Below, one piece after another: positions 53,028 to 62,087 of a stretch of 64,000 nucleotides of DNA. The stretch is from positions 1,240,001 through 1,304,000 of the forward strand of contig CAWEMO010000001.1 in the NCBI GenBank assembly GCA_963810195.1, given 5' to 3'. The DNA is from Chersky-840 sp963810195 (GTDB taxonomy: Bacteria > Actinomycetota > Acidimicrobiia > Acidimicrobiales > UBA8190). The notes under the pieces are model-generated. The model ran no database searches, was not told the DNA's origin, and saw only the letters and a list, made by a program, of their open reading frames with translations. How positions within the stretch are numbered: the first letter of the stretch is position 1; every line of letters begins with the position of its first letter. The position numbers and the translations under genes were made by a program.

Positions 53028-54362
53028 TCAGATCCCGCTCGGGAACGTCTCGGGCGGCTCGCCCGAGTCCCAGAGCGAAGTGCGTTCGAGCGGCTCGAGG
53101 GCTCGGGTGTGGCCCAGGTGGATCACCGCGTCGAACTGCTCGGCGAGACGAGCTTCGAAGTAATGACTGGCGCGCTCAGTGGCCGGTCGGTAGATCACCC
53201 CGATCGCCCGTTCGAGGCGCGGGGTGGCCAAGATCTCGTGCACAGCGGCTTGCGTGGTGTCCAGCCAGAAGCTCGGCATATTCGTCTGGTGGAGGAACGC
53301 TTCGTGACTGTCCGTCAACGACGGTCGCACCCGCTTGCGCTCGGCGGGGCCACCCCAGTTGGTGGCGGCGGTGACGGCACCGTCGAATGTCGTGAGCCCC
53401 ACCAGTACGCATTCATTGCCATACCGCTGACGAGCCAGCTGCCCGACGTTGAGTTCGCCTCGTGCACCCATCTCGGTGGCGCGCGCGTCCCCCACGTGCG
53501 AGTTGTGCTCCCACACGACCACCTTCGCTCGCGGGACCTGGCGATCGAGGTGCTCCACAAGAGCATCGAGCGTGCCCGCCATGTGCCGATCACGGAGGTT
53601 CCACGACGACACCTCGGCTCGGTACATCTGCTGGTAGTACTCCTCGGCGTTGCGGACCAAGCGCGCATTCTGCTCTGCGAAGAAGAATTCGTCGTCCGCG
53701 ATCCAGCCGTCGCGGCGCAGATAGGCGTCGGCCCGTCGCCTCAGCTCGATGAGTTGGGCCACGACTTCGTTCTCACACGGAACCGCATTCGAGAATGCCA
53801 GCCCGTAGCCGTAGGCCTGCCCCTCGCCGCCGACCTGGTCGAAGCAGGAGTACCGCTCACGGGCCCGGCGCGCCTCATGCGGATCGACACGGTCCAGATA
53901 CGCCACGACAGCCTCCATCGAAGCACGGAGGCTGTAGAGATCCAGCCCGTAGAAGCGGGCCTTGGTCGCAGGGTGCCCGTGGGCATCGTTGCGGGCCCGG
54001 AGCCACTCCACGAAGGCCAGGACGTCACGGTTTCTCCACATCCACGCCGGAAAGCGGTGAAAGTCCGACAACGCCGCATCGGCGTCTTCGTCATCGGAGA
54101 GGCCCATCACGTACCGGTTGACTCGGTAGGCGTCGGGCCAGTCGGCCTCGACGGCGACGGCCGTAAATCCCCTCTCGTCGATGAGCCGACGGGTTATGCG
54201 GGCTCGCTCCCGGTAGAACTCGTGCGTCCCGTGTGAGGCCTCCCCGATCAGGACCAGGCGCCGATCACCCACCATCTCGAGCAGCGCGTCATAGTCCTGG
54301 AGCTCGCCTCGAATGGTATGACCGTGTTCGCCAATCACCGCTGAGTCCAACGTCGAGGTCAC
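53028..54362 (-). CDS. erythromycin esterase-family protein
   Basis: About 444 residues from GTG 54362, which follows AGGAGGGGACACTGGCCAG. The family motif LIGEASHGTHEFYRERARIT, then FTAVAVEADWPDAYRVNRYV, and VVVWEHNSHVGDARATEM carry the conserved His/Glu active site. Despite the name most members are not antibiotic esterases. A related domain forms the C-terminal part of Rv2030c, a DosR-regulon protein of M. tuberculosis, as I recall. A DosR-like box lies 34 nt upstream, so dormancy control is plausible. Confidence 0.88.
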   Translation of the reverse strand: MTSTLDSAVIGEHGHTIRGELQDYDALLEMVGDRRLVLIGEASHGTHEFYRERARITRRLIDERGFTAVAVEADWPDAYRVNRYVMGLSDDEDADAALSDFHRFPAWMWRNRDVLAFVEWLRARNDAHGHPATKARFYGLDLYSLRASMEAVVAYLDRVDPHEARRARERYSCFDQVGGEGQAYGYGLAFSNAVPCENEVVAQLIELRRRADAYLRRDGWIADDEFFFAEQNARLVRNAEEYYQQMYRAEVSSWNLRDRHMAGTLDALVEHLDRQVPRAKVVVWEHNSHVGDARATEMGARGELNVGQLARQRYGNECVLVGLTTFDGAVTAATNWGGPAERKRVRPSLTDSHEAFLHQTNMPSFWLDTTQAAVHEILATPRLERAIGVIYRPATERASHYFEARLAEQFDAVIHLGHTRALEPLERTSLWDSGEPPETFPSGI

Positions 54363-54396
54363 CTGGCCAGTGTCCCCTCCTGGTGCCTGTGATGCC

Positions 54397-54411
54397 AGGG
54401 GCGATGGTCCC
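54397..54411 (-). promoter_or_regulatory. DosR-like box 9 (erythromycin esterase-family gene)
   Basis: Minus strand reads GGGACCATCGCCCCT, 13 of 15 matches to the local consensus; 34 nt from the GTG start at 54362. Confidence 0.5.
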
Positions 54412-54421
54412 GATCGCCCTT

Positions 54422-57268
54422 CTACCGCATCTCCGGTTCCCCCGACAGAGCCAAGACCGCCGCCCTCGCCCGGTCGCGCAGTTCGAGCACGGCCGACCAC
54501 CCCGTCCCCGACCCAAGGAGCGGGTCGCCGATTGCGACATCGAGGGCACCACGTCGGGGGAATCGACCACCAGGACGGACGATGTCGCGGCTCCCGCGAA
54601 TGCCTACGGGGACGATCGGTACCCCGCTGTCGACGGCGGCGGCGAACGCGCCGAGGCGGAACGACCGTAGTCCGGCGGTCCGATCCAGGGACCCCTCGGG
54701 GAAGAAGGCGAAGCTCCGACCGCCGCGCAGGGCGTCGGTGATCCGGGAGGCGTCCACGCTTCGCTGCCGGGGGTGCTCCTGGTCGACGAATTCGCACCCG
54801 AGCTTTCGGAGGAACGGCCCCGCCACACGTTGGGTGGCCAGTTCACCGCCAGCCACGAGCGCGACCGGGGTGGGGAGGCAGAGCACGAGCACCAGACCGT
54901 CCACAAAGCTGGCGTGGTTGGCCACGACGACATACGGACCTAGCAAGGGAACGGTTCCGGAGACGGCCAGACGGAGGCCGCAAAGTCGACACAACAGCCG
55001 CCCCGCTCCGCGGAGCGCGGCCCAGCGCAGGCGCAGGGTCGGCATGGAGACGACGAGCAGCCAGACCGGTACGCCCATGACGAGGGTGACGATCCACGCG
55101 TACGCTGCGAAGAGCAATCCGCCGAGCGTCTGATCTGCCCTGCGGATCTGCGGGCCCGCGCCGCGCAATGCAAAGCGGACAATCTGCCATCGGGCAGGGC
55201 CCGCACGACGCCCGATGTCCCCCGCTTCGTAGATCTGTCGGCAGGCAGCTCGGCGGATCTTGCCGCTCGAGGTCTTGAGCACGGTCCCCGGTGGGGCCAC
55301 GACGACGTCGTCCGGCGGTGTTCCGAGCAGGTCCACGGTCAATGCCGTGATCCGGCGGCGCAGCTCGGTCAACGCTTCGGGATCCTCGAGGCGAGACTCG
55401 GCCAGCACCACGAGGCGTTCGGTACCGAGGCGGGTGTCGGCGGAGGCGAAGACGGCGACACAGCCCTGACGCGTCCCCGGCAGGGTACCCACGGCGGCCT
55501 CGAGCTCGTCGGGGTGCAGGTTCCGGCCGGCACGGATGATGATGTCCTTGGACCGGCCCGTGAGATAGAGGTCCCCCTCTGCCATGTACCCGAGGTCACC
55601 GGTGTCGACCCACTCGCCCCGCCGCAATGCCCGAGAGGCCGCCTCGTTGCGGAAGTAGCCGGGTGTTGCGGATGGGCCGGTGAATTCGATGCGGCCTTCG
55701 CGCCGCTGCGCCTGCTCCTTACCGGACGCGTCGACAACACGGACCTGATAGCCGGGGAGGGGTCGACCACACGCAACGAATCGCAACGGGTTGGGCGCAC
55801 CGACGTCGGCGGGTTGTGCCCGACCCGATCCCACGAAGCTCCGTCGATTGACGGTATCGATGACCGGACCGCGGTCAAGGGGAGGGAACGTGAGCCCGAC
55901 GCCCGCCTCTGCCAGGCCGTAGACAGGGGTCATCGCTTCGGGACGGAACCCGTGGGGACCGAAGCGCTCGGCGAATCGTCGGATGGTCTCGGGGCTGATC
56001 GGCTCGGCCCCGTTGAAGGCCATCCGCCAGGATGACAGGTCCACGGAGCCAAGTTCGTCGTTCGAGACGTGCCGCAGGCACAGCTCGTAGCCGAAGTTCG
56101 GGGACGGACTCAGTGTCGCACCGTAGGCATCTATCGCTCGAAGCCATCGAACGGGCCGAGCGAGAAACGCCGTCGGGGCCATGACCACCAGCTCGAAGCC
56201 GAAGTAGAGGCTCGCCAGCCACGAACCGATCAGCCCCATGTCGTGGTAGAGCGGCAACCAGCTCGCCACCACGTCTTGCGGGGTCGCCGCCATGGCCTCA
56301 CCCATGGCACGGATGTTGGCCAGCACATGGCGGTGCGCGAGAACCACACCCTTGGGGTTCCCGGTACTGCCCGAGGTGTACTGGATCAGGACGGTGTCGT
56401 CGGTCCGGGCAGCAGGTCGTGCGGGCGTGGAGATACCAAGGCTGCGCAGATCGTCCACCGAGAGGACCGAGCGCAAGGAAGGCACTTGTGGGCGCACCAA
56501 CCGGGCGACCAGGCGGGCTTCGGGGACAGTCAGCAATGTGGTGGCCAGGGCGTTGTCGAGGATGTGCACCTGACGGCGCAGGTGGTCGTCGAGCCCGGCC
56601 GGTCGGGCCGGCGGGTAGATCGGTACTGGGATGCCTCCCGCCATCACGACCCCGAGAAAGGCAGCGAAGTAGTCGACGCTCGTCGGAAGCATGATCGCCA
56701 CGGTGTCACCGGGTCGAAGCCCCTGGTCCTGGAGCCCGCCTGCAACGAGTGCCGCGTCGGCGGACAGCGATGAGTAGGTGATCTCCTCGTAGGCAGATTC
56801 GTCTTCCGAGGTGTGCAACAGACGGGCGTGCACGCGGCGGGGATGGCGGTTCGTATGCCAGTCGAGGACATCGCCGAGCGTTTCCGCGTGTTGCGGCCAC
56901 CCGACGGCGTCCTCGGGTGTCTTGGCCCGCCGGACGCTACGCCCCGGAGCCTCGAGGAGACGAGGATGTCCGCTGAGCGAGTGCACTGCGTGCAGCCACT
57001 CCTCGGGGGTGGGGCTGTCGAGCACGCGGTCGGGGAGGGTGATGCCGAACACCTCCTCCACCCGGGCCCGCAGCTCCACCAGGGCCAGGCTGTCGATGCC
57101 GAGTTCGGCATCAAGCAGGCTGTCGGGCCGCACTGAAGTCGGCGCGGCTGCGGGATGGAGCTCGGCCGCCAGGTCGCGCACGATCGTCAGCAGGAGGGTC
57201 TCGTCGTCGCCTTCGTGAGTGCGCGCCACCTCGTCGGGATCGCTTCTCTCCACGAAATCAGTGTGCAC
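54422..57268 (-). CDS. ACP - fatty-acyl-AMP ligase - acyltransferase fusion
   Basis: A 948-residue three-part enzyme. (1) Acyl carrier domain, about 20-95, with phosphopantetheine Ser60 in LGIDSLALVELR. (2) FAAL/FACL adenylation domain, about 130-690: LIQYTSGSTGNPKGVVLAH, then PLYHDMGLIGSWLASLYFGF, YGLAEAGVGLTFP, VDTGDLGYMAEGDLYLTGRS and KTSSGKIRR. (3) A hydrophobic segment (YAWIVTLVMGVPVWLLVVSM, about 735) and a PlsC acyltransferase with ANHASFVDGLV (H-x4-D) and FFPEGSLDRTAG. The protein could activate a fatty acid as acyl-AMP, load its own ACP domain and pass the acyl group to a lipid acceptor at the membrane, an inference. No polyketide synthase is nearby. Confidence 0.88.
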   Translation of the reverse strand: MHTDFVERSDPDEVARTHEGDDETLLLTIVRDLAAELHPAAAPTSVRPDSLLDAELGIDSLALVELRARVEEVFGITLPDRVLDSPTPEEWLHAVHSLSGHPRLLEAPGRSVRRAKTPEDAVGWPQHAETLGDVLDWHTNRHPRRVHARLLHTSEDESAYEEITYSSLSADAALVAGGLQDQGLRPGDTVAIMLPTSVDYFAAFLGVVMAGGIPVPIYPPARPAGLDDHLRRQVHILDNALATTLLTVPEARLVARLVRPQVPSLRSVLSVDDLRSLGISTPARPAARTDDTVLIQYTSGSTGNPKGVVLAHRHVLANIRAMGEAMAATPQDVVASWLPLYHDMGLIGSWLASLYFGFELVVMAPTAFLARPVRWLRAIDAYGATLSPSPNFGYELCLRHVSNDELGSVDLSSWRMAFNGAEPISPETIRRFAERFGPHGFRPEAMTPVYGLAEAGVGLTFPPLDRGPVIDTVNRRSFVGSGRAQPADVGAPNPLRFVACGRPLPGYQVRVVDASGKEQAQRREGRIEFTGPSATPGYFRNEAASRALRRGEWVDTGDLGYMAEGDLYLTGRSKDIIIRAGRNLHPDELEAAVGTLPGTRQGCVAVFASADTRLGTERLVVLAESRLEDPEALTELRRRITALTVDLLGTPPDDVVVAPPGTVLKTSSGKIRRAACRQIYEAGDIGRRAGPARWQIVRFALRGAGPQIRRADQTLGGLLFAAYAWIVTLVMGVPVWLLVVSMPTLRLRWAALRGAGRLLCRLCGLRLAVSGTVPLLGPYVVVANHASFVDGLVLVLCLPTPVALVAGGELATQRVAGPFLRKLGCEFVDQEHPRQRSVDASRITDALRGGRSFAFFPEGSLDRTAGLRSFRLGAFAAAVDSGVPIVPVGIRGSRDIVRPGGRFPRRGALDVAIGDPLLGSGTGWSAVLELRDRARAAVLALSGEPEMR

Positions 57269-57382
57269 GAACCGGGGAAGCGGTGAAAGGGTCCAAAGGC
57301 GGATGCGGGGTGACCGGGTCCCACGGCCGGGCTCCGGGCGAACATGCGCTGCTTCAGATTCCCCGCTGACGGCCTCGCACGC

Positions 57383-58231
57383 TCAATAGATCCCGACGGT
57401 CTTCCCGATCGGTGCGAGGTCCTGGGTCCAGATCCAGTCGATTGCCTCGTCGCTCACCCGCACGCATCCATGGGAGACGGGAAACGGCGGCACGTACGAA
57501 TCACCGTGGATGGCGAATCCCCCGTCGAAGAACTTGGGCCGCCACAGCTGTCCGAGAGAGTCGATGACCATGCCGTCCACCTGGCGATAGACGTGGAAGA
57601 TCCCCGTCGGGGTATCGGCGACGGCGGCGACACCCTGGTCGAAATACCTGTATCCCCCGCCGGACGAGACGTTGAGCACCGCAGCGAGCCTGCCGTCCTT
57701 CACGAACATCAACAGGTCGTCGGCGAGGTCGATCTCGATCATGGTGCCGGACGTGGCGCGGGGGTGAGGAACTACACCTTGGGTCAGCGCGGCCGCGGTG
57801 ACGGGACCGACGATGCCGTCACGAGAGATACCGGCCGCTTTCTGAAGGGCGTACACGGCCTGCTCCGTGCTGTCGCCAAAGCTGCCGTCCGGGGTGCCCA
57901 ACCAGTAGCCGAGCGAGGTCAGGCGTTGTTGGAGAGCGAGGACGGCGGAGCCACTCGAGCCTGGCCCGAGCTTGAGCGGTGCGCTCGAGACCGGGAGGGG
58001 CGTCGTGGGCGCGGTGGTCGACGTGGGCGCGGTGGTCGACGTGGGCGCGGTGGTCGACGTGGGCGCGGTGGTCGACGGCGCGCCCGGCGCGGGCGAGGAA
58101 GTGACCGACGGGGCGCTCTTGCTCGCCACGCCGCACGCGGCGGAGGAAAGGCCGACCATGGCCGACGCCACGAGCAAGAACCGTCGCCCGTTCCCTGCGC
58201 GGTGGCATCCGGTCGTTACCGTTGTCGTCAT
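57383..58231 (-). CDS. L,D-transpeptidase with peptidoglycan-binding domain, probable lipoprotein
   Basis: 282 residues. The start MTTTVTTGCHRAGNGRRFLL leads into a hydrophobic signal with LSSAACG, a lipobox-like cysteine. A linker of TTAPTS repeats is encoded by four exact 18-bp units (58005-58076). Then come PG-binding domain 1 (VLALQQRLTSLGYWLGTPDG, DGIVGPVTAAAL) and the YkuD domain with FAIHGDSYVPPFPVSHGCVR, including catalytic His and Cys. It crosslinks peptidoglycan outside the membrane. It is divergent from the PRTase-hydrolase fusion. A second Ldt of the window is at 4646. Confidence 0.92.
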   Translation of the reverse strand: MTTTVTTGCHRAGNGRRFLLVASAMVGLSSAACGVASKSAPSVTSSPAPGAPSTTAPTSTTAPTSTTAPTSTTAPTTPLPVSSAPLKLGPGSSGSAVLALQQRLTSLGYWLGTPDGSFGDSTEQAVYALQKAAGISRDGIVGPVTAAALTQGVVPHPRATSGTMIEIDLADDLLMFVKDGRLAAVLNVSSGGGYRYFDQGVAAVADTPTGIFHVYRQVDGMVIDSLGQLWRPKFFDGGFAIHGDSYVPPFPVSHGCVRVSDEAIDWIWTQDLAPIGKTVGIY

Positions 58232-58449
58232 CTCGATCCATGGTCTCGGGCGTCAGGCGTGGGAGCCAGGGCCGGAAGGCGCCCCTCCAGCGCCAATGGT
58301 CCTGGGTCGGGAATATCGAGCCTCTTGCAGGGAGCAGGACGGTCTGAGCCCATCGGCACCACCTCCGATTCAGTGACCATTTACCCTGGTGCGAGAGAAG
58401 CGCCCGCGACACCCTGGATATCGGCCCAGAGATTCACCAGGAGATCGTC

Positions 58450-59787
58450 ATGCCCTTCATCGATCGTGCGGATGCCGGACGACGCCTCGCCATGGTGCTC
58501 GAGCACCTGCGGGACCAGGACGTGGTCGTGCTCGGCCTTCCCCGGGGCGGCGTGCCCGTGGCCTTCGAGGTCGCCCGAGGGCTCGGGGCACCCCTGGACG
58601 TGATCGTCGTCCGCAAGCTTGGTGTTCCCTTCCAGCCCGAGCTGGCCATGGGTGCCGTCGGCGAAGGAGGGGTAAGGGTCGTCGACAAGCGGGTGCAGAG
58701 CGCCGCCGGCGTGAGTGCCGAGGAGTTCGCCGCCGTGGAGGCGCGCGAACGGACCGAGCTCGAACGGCGGGTACGGCGGTTCCGGGGCGGCCGCCCACCG
58801 GAGCCCATTGCGGGGCGCACCGCCATCATCGTCGACGACGGTATCGCCACAGGTTCGACGGCCCGGGCCGCGTGTCAAGTCGCTCGGGCTCACGGCGCGA
58901 CTCGGGTGGTACTGGCCGTCCCCGTCGCGCCTCCCGAAACGGTTGCCGCCCTGCGCCGCCATGCCGACGAGGTGATATGCGTCGAGATGCCGTCGTCGTT
59001 CTTCGCCATCGGTCAGTTCTACGAGGACTTCAGCCAGACGAGCGACGGCGAGGTTGTCGGCCTGCTCGAACGGGCCGCCCAGCGCCAGGCGGCCACGGCC
59101 TCGACCACGAATGGTGCGGGTCACGTGGCCGGAGGGGCTGACCCCCCGCCCCGCGACGCCGAGGTGCTGGTGCCTGTGGGACCCGGCGGCCTGTCGGGGC
59201 ACCTGACGATTCCCGAGGCTTCTACAGGCGTCGTCGTCTTCGCCCATGGCAGCGGCAGTAGCCGGCACAGCCCCCGGAACCGCTTCGTGGCGTCGGTGCT
59301 CAACCGCGACGGCCTCGCCACGTTGCTCTTCGACCTCCTCTCCCCCGAGGAGGAGCTCGATCGGGCCAATGTGTTCGACATCACCCTGCTCGGGGAACGG
59401 CTGGTCGAGGTGACACGCTGGCTGCGCAAGGAGTCCGCCGCCCCGTCCTCGCACGTCGGGTATTTCGGCGCGAGCACCGGAGCGGCGGCCGCGCTGTGGG
59501 CCGCAGCGGAGCCCGACGCCGGGATCGACGCCGTCGTCTCACGGGGGGGCCGACCCGACCTGGCCGGCGGGCGACTGGCCGAGGTCACCGCACCCACCCT
59601 CCTGATCGTCGGGGGTCACGACGACGTGGTGCTGGAGCTCAATCGCCAAGCCCAGAAGCAGCTGCGCTGCGAGAACCGCCTCGAGGTCGTCCCAGGCGCG
59701 ACCCACCTCTTCGAGGAGCCGGGCACGCTCGAGGCTGCCGCCTCCTCGGCGAGCCGATGGTTCACCGACCACATGCCGCCGCAGTGA
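58450..59787 (+). CDS. phosphoribosyltransferase - dienelactone hydrolase-like fusion (Rv0571c type)
   Basis: 445 residues. The N-terminal PRTase domain (1-215) has VVVLGLPRGGVPVAFEVARG and the PRPP loop AIIVDDGIATGSTARAA. The C-terminal alpha/beta hydrolase (about 235-445) has VVFAHGSGSSRHSPRNRF, the nucleophile elbow GYFGASTGAAAA (Ser near 341), Asp in IVGGHDDVVLELN and His in GATHLFEEPG. The same two-domain design and length occur in Rv0571c, a DosR-regulon gene of M. tuberculosis placed near pncB2. Here the gene is convergent with pncB, 5 nt apart. Weak box-like sequences upstream are not convincing. Physiological substrate unknown. Confidence 0.9.
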   Translation: MPFIDRADAGRRLAMVLEHLRDQDVVVLGLPRGGVPVAFEVARGLGAPLDVIVVRKLGVPFQPELAMGAVGEGGVRVVDKRVQSAAGVSAEEFAAVEARERTELERRVRRFRGGRPPEPIAGRTAIIVDDGIATGSTARAACQVARAHGATRVVLAVPVAPPETVAALRRHADEVICVEMPSSFFAIGQFYEDFSQTSDGEVVGLLERAAQRQAATASTTNGAGHVAGGADPPPRDAEVLVPVGPGGLSGHLTIPEASTGVVVFAHGSGSSRHSPRNRFVASVLNRDGLATLLFDLLSPEEELDRANVFDITLLGERLVEVTRWLRKESAAPSSHVGYFGASTGAAAALWAAAEPDAGIDAVVSRGGRPDLAGGRLAEVTAPTLLIVGGHDDVVLELNRQAQKQLRCENRLEVVPGATHLFEEPGTLEAAASSASRWFTDHMPPQ

Positions 59788-59792
59788 CCTGA

Positions 59793-61142
59793 CTACAGAC
59801 GGGGGCGCTCGGCTCGAGCAAGGAGCCGGGCACGGACATCGTCGGTGAGCCGGCGAAGCCGAGGCGTCAGTGTCGGGACCGGCGGCTGGGGATCGCGCAG
59901 CCGCCGGGCCGGGCCCGGCAGGGCAGCGAGGTCGACCTCGAAGCGGGCCCGCGCCGCGCCCAGGGCCGCGACCGGGTCGCTGCGGGGGTGAACCCGCCGA
60001 CCGCCGTTCATGACGACCTCGAGGACAGGGGCGGTGCCCGGCGGCGCCGGTTCCTCCGCCAATCCCAGCTGGTCGACCAGGCCTTCGGCACGAAACACCT
60101 GCTTGGCTCCGGGGTAGGTCTCCTTGCCCGTCGAGAGCTTTGCGACCGGGCGCCCCTCGTACGACACCAGTTTGTAGGCGCTGTCGAGATACGGCGCATC
60201 GGCAGACACGCCCATGCGGGTCCCGATCCCGACCGCGTCCACCGGCACCCCTCGATCCACCAGGGCGGCGACGTCGTGCTCGTCGAGACTGCCCGAGACG
60301 AAGATGCGCGCCTCCGGGTGCCCGGCGTCGTCGAGCAGCCTGCGGGTCGACCTGGCCAGGGTGGCGAGGTCACCGCTGTCGAGGCGGACGCCGACGTCGG
60401 TGCGCAGGCCCAGCTCCTCGATCACGGCGATGGCCTGGACGACGCCCTCGAGGGTGTCGTAGGTGTCGACGAGAAACGTGGTCCGTCCCGGAAAGTCCTG
60501 GGCGAACGCCCGGAACGCATCACGCTCGGTGGCGAACGCCTCGACATAGCTGTGGGCCATCGTGCCCGCCGGAGGCAGACCGTAACGCTTCGCCGCCTCC
60601 ACGTTGCTCGTGGCAGAGAAGCCGACCATCGCCGACCCCCGTGCCGCGGCCATCGCGGCTTCGAGGCCCTGGGTCCTGCGGAAGCCGAACTCGACCAGTT
60701 CCACTTGTCCGCGCCCGGCGAGCCGGCACCGCGCCGCCTTGGACGCCAGCGTGGTCTGGAAGGTCATCTGGTTCAAGAGCATCGTCTCGACCAGCTGGGC
60801 CTCCGCGATCGGGGCGGTCACCTCGAGCAGCGGTTCGCCTGCGAAGACGATCCTCCCTTCGGGCACGGCGCGGACCTCCCCCGTGAAGCGCAGACTCGCG
60901 AAGCGCCCAATCGTGGCGTCGTCGAAGCCCACCGTGGCGAGGTAGTCGAGGTCGCCGGGGTCGAACGAGAGTGCCTCGAGGAAGTCGAGGCACTCCTCGA
61001 TCCCGGCCGCCACCAGAAATCCCCGCTCGGAAGGGAGTCGTCGTACGAACAGGCTGAAGGTGGCCGCGCCCGTCATCTCGCGGCGCACGTAGCTCGCCGC
61101 CATGTTGAGCTCGTACAGATCGGTCAGCAGTGCCCCGCTCAC
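59793..61142 (-). CDS. pncB: nicotinate phosphoribosyltransferase
   Basis: About 449 residues. It converts nicotinate plus PRPP to nicotinate mononucleotide in NAD salvage. Markers: LLTDLYELNMAASYVRREMT at the start, FLVAAGIEECLDFL, the conserved EFGFRRTQGLEAAMAAARGS, GTMAHSYVEAFATERDAFRA with the catalytic His, and DTYDTLEGVVQAI, VRLDSGDLATLARSTRRLLD. GTG 61142 overlaps the stop of the HhH protein gene (GTGA). The length matches the short type II form, like mycobacterial PncB2, which is DosR-linked. NAD recycling in non-growing cells would fit this island. Confidence 0.93.
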   Translation of the reverse strand: MSGALLTDLYELNMAASYVRREMTGAATFSLFVRRLPSERGFLVAAGIEECLDFLEALSFDPGDLDYLATVGFDDATIGRFASLRFTGEVRAVPEGRIVFAGEPLLEVTAPIAEAQLVETMLLNQMTFQTTLASKAARCRLAGRGQVELVEFGFRRTQGLEAAMAAARGSAMVGFSATSNVEAAKRYGLPPAGTMAHSYVEAFATERDAFRAFAQDFPGRTTFLVDTYDTLEGVVQAIAVIEELGLRTDVGVRLDSGDLATLARSTRRLLDDAGHPEARIFVSGSLDEHDVAALVDRGVPVDAVGIGTRMGVSADAPYLDSAYKLVSYEGRPVAKLSTGKETYPGAKQVFRAEGLVDQLGLAEEPAPPGTAPVLEVVMNGGRRVHPRSDPVAALGAARARFEVDLAALPGPARRLRDPQPPVPTLTPRLRRLTDDVRARLLARAERPRL

Positions 61143-61882
61143 CCTCTCCCCTCCTCTTCTCCACTGAGCCGGGCCAATACCGTGCAACCAGGCCCGCCGG
61201 GACAAGACCCGAGACCACCGCGGTGAGCCAGGGCGACGCGGACCAGTGCGCCCTCGAGATCGCGCGCATCGACACCAGCCGCCGAGGAGAGTGACCGCAC
61301 CCGGTCGAGTGGGTCGCCAGCACCTTCATCGATGAGGCCGAGGTGGCGGGCGCCGGCCTCGGCCTTGGCGTCGAGCGCAGGTGCCGCGAGCGGCCACACG
61401 CCGCGCAACTCGCGCAGGAACAGCCCGACGGTCACCGGACCCCACCCGGGGAGCTCGTCCAGCGCGGCCTCGAGCTCGGGCGGTGTGCGGACGCGGTCCG
61501 GGATGGCGCACACCCGTCCGTCGTAGCGATCGACGAGCATGTCGCCCAGCGCGTGCAGACGCGTCGCCGTCTTGAAGTCATAGCGCGCATAGCCGCCCCG
61601 ATCGAGCAGGGCGACGAGATCGTCCCACAGAAAGTTCCGGGCCGTGGACGCTGTGAGCCCCGCCTCGTCGAGTACATGGAAGGTTCGCTCGGCCACTGCG
61701 GTTGGAATCCGCGCCCCGAACAAGGTGGCGGCCAGGAACCACCGGTCGACCTCGGCTTCGCCGGCGCCGACGTCGATGCCGAGCTCCGTCGAGAACCGAC
61801 CGCCACCCGCCACGAGACGGCGCACCATGTCGGAGCGGGCGCGTCCCCCGGCGTGTGCCGAGGGCCGGTCGGCGTTGTCCAC
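61139..61882 (-). CDS. helix-hairpin-helix DNA glycosylase-like protein
   Basis: About 247 residues from GTG 61882. The core LGIDVGAGEAEVDRWFLAAT, TARNFLWDDLVALLDRGGYA, then the hairpin LPGWGPVTVGLFLRELRGVW looks like the HhH-GPD fold of endonuclease III-type enzymes. The usual catalytic Lys and C-terminal Fe-S cysteines are not evident; three Cys occur near the end (GSCPGGPGCT) and in CAIPDR. DNA-repair function is therefore uncertain. It is co-transcribed with pncB through a 4-nt overlap. A divergent region with DosR-like boxes lies upstream. Confidence 0.72.
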   Translation of the reverse strand: MDNADRPSAHAGGRARSDMVRRLVAGGGRFSTELGIDVGAGEAEVDRWFLAATLFGARIPTAVAERTFHVLDEAGLTASTARNFLWDDLVALLDRGGYARYDFKTATRLHALGDMLVDRYDGRVCAIPDRVRTPPELEAALDELPGWGPVTVGLFLRELRGVWPLAAPALDAKAEAGARHLGLIDEGAGDPLDRVRSLSSAAGVDARDLEGALVRVALAHRGGLGSCPGGPGCTVLARLSGEEEGRG

Positions 61883-62040
61883 GCCTTCACCGTCGCCCCT
61901 CCCGGGCGCACCCGCAAGTGCCCGAGACCACTTGCCGCCGCCGGGGCCTGACCGGCGGCCCTCTCCCACCTCGACGGGGGTCCTCCCGGGAGGTCGCTAG
62001 GTGCCGTCTCCGGAGCCGACATGGCCGCCTTCCCCCAGGT

Positions 62041-62055
62041 AGGGCCCTTGGTCCC
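62041..62055. promoter_or_regulatory. DosR-like box 10 (ppsA / HhH-pncB intergenic)
   Basis: Plus strand AGGGCCCTTGGTCCC, that is GGGACCAAGGGCCCT on the other strand. Both half-sites match the local consensus fully and only the three central bases differ (12 of 15). It sits between the divergent HhH-pncB unit and ppsA. Confidence 0.5.
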
Positions 62056-62087
62056 GTGCTGGCGGGCGTGGTCGCAGGAGGGTCTTA

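Noticed and set aside
58309..58323. GGGAATATCGAGCCT upstream of the PRTase-hydrolase gene as a DosR-like box
   Set aside because: Only 10 of 15 matches and 126 nt from the start; not convincing.
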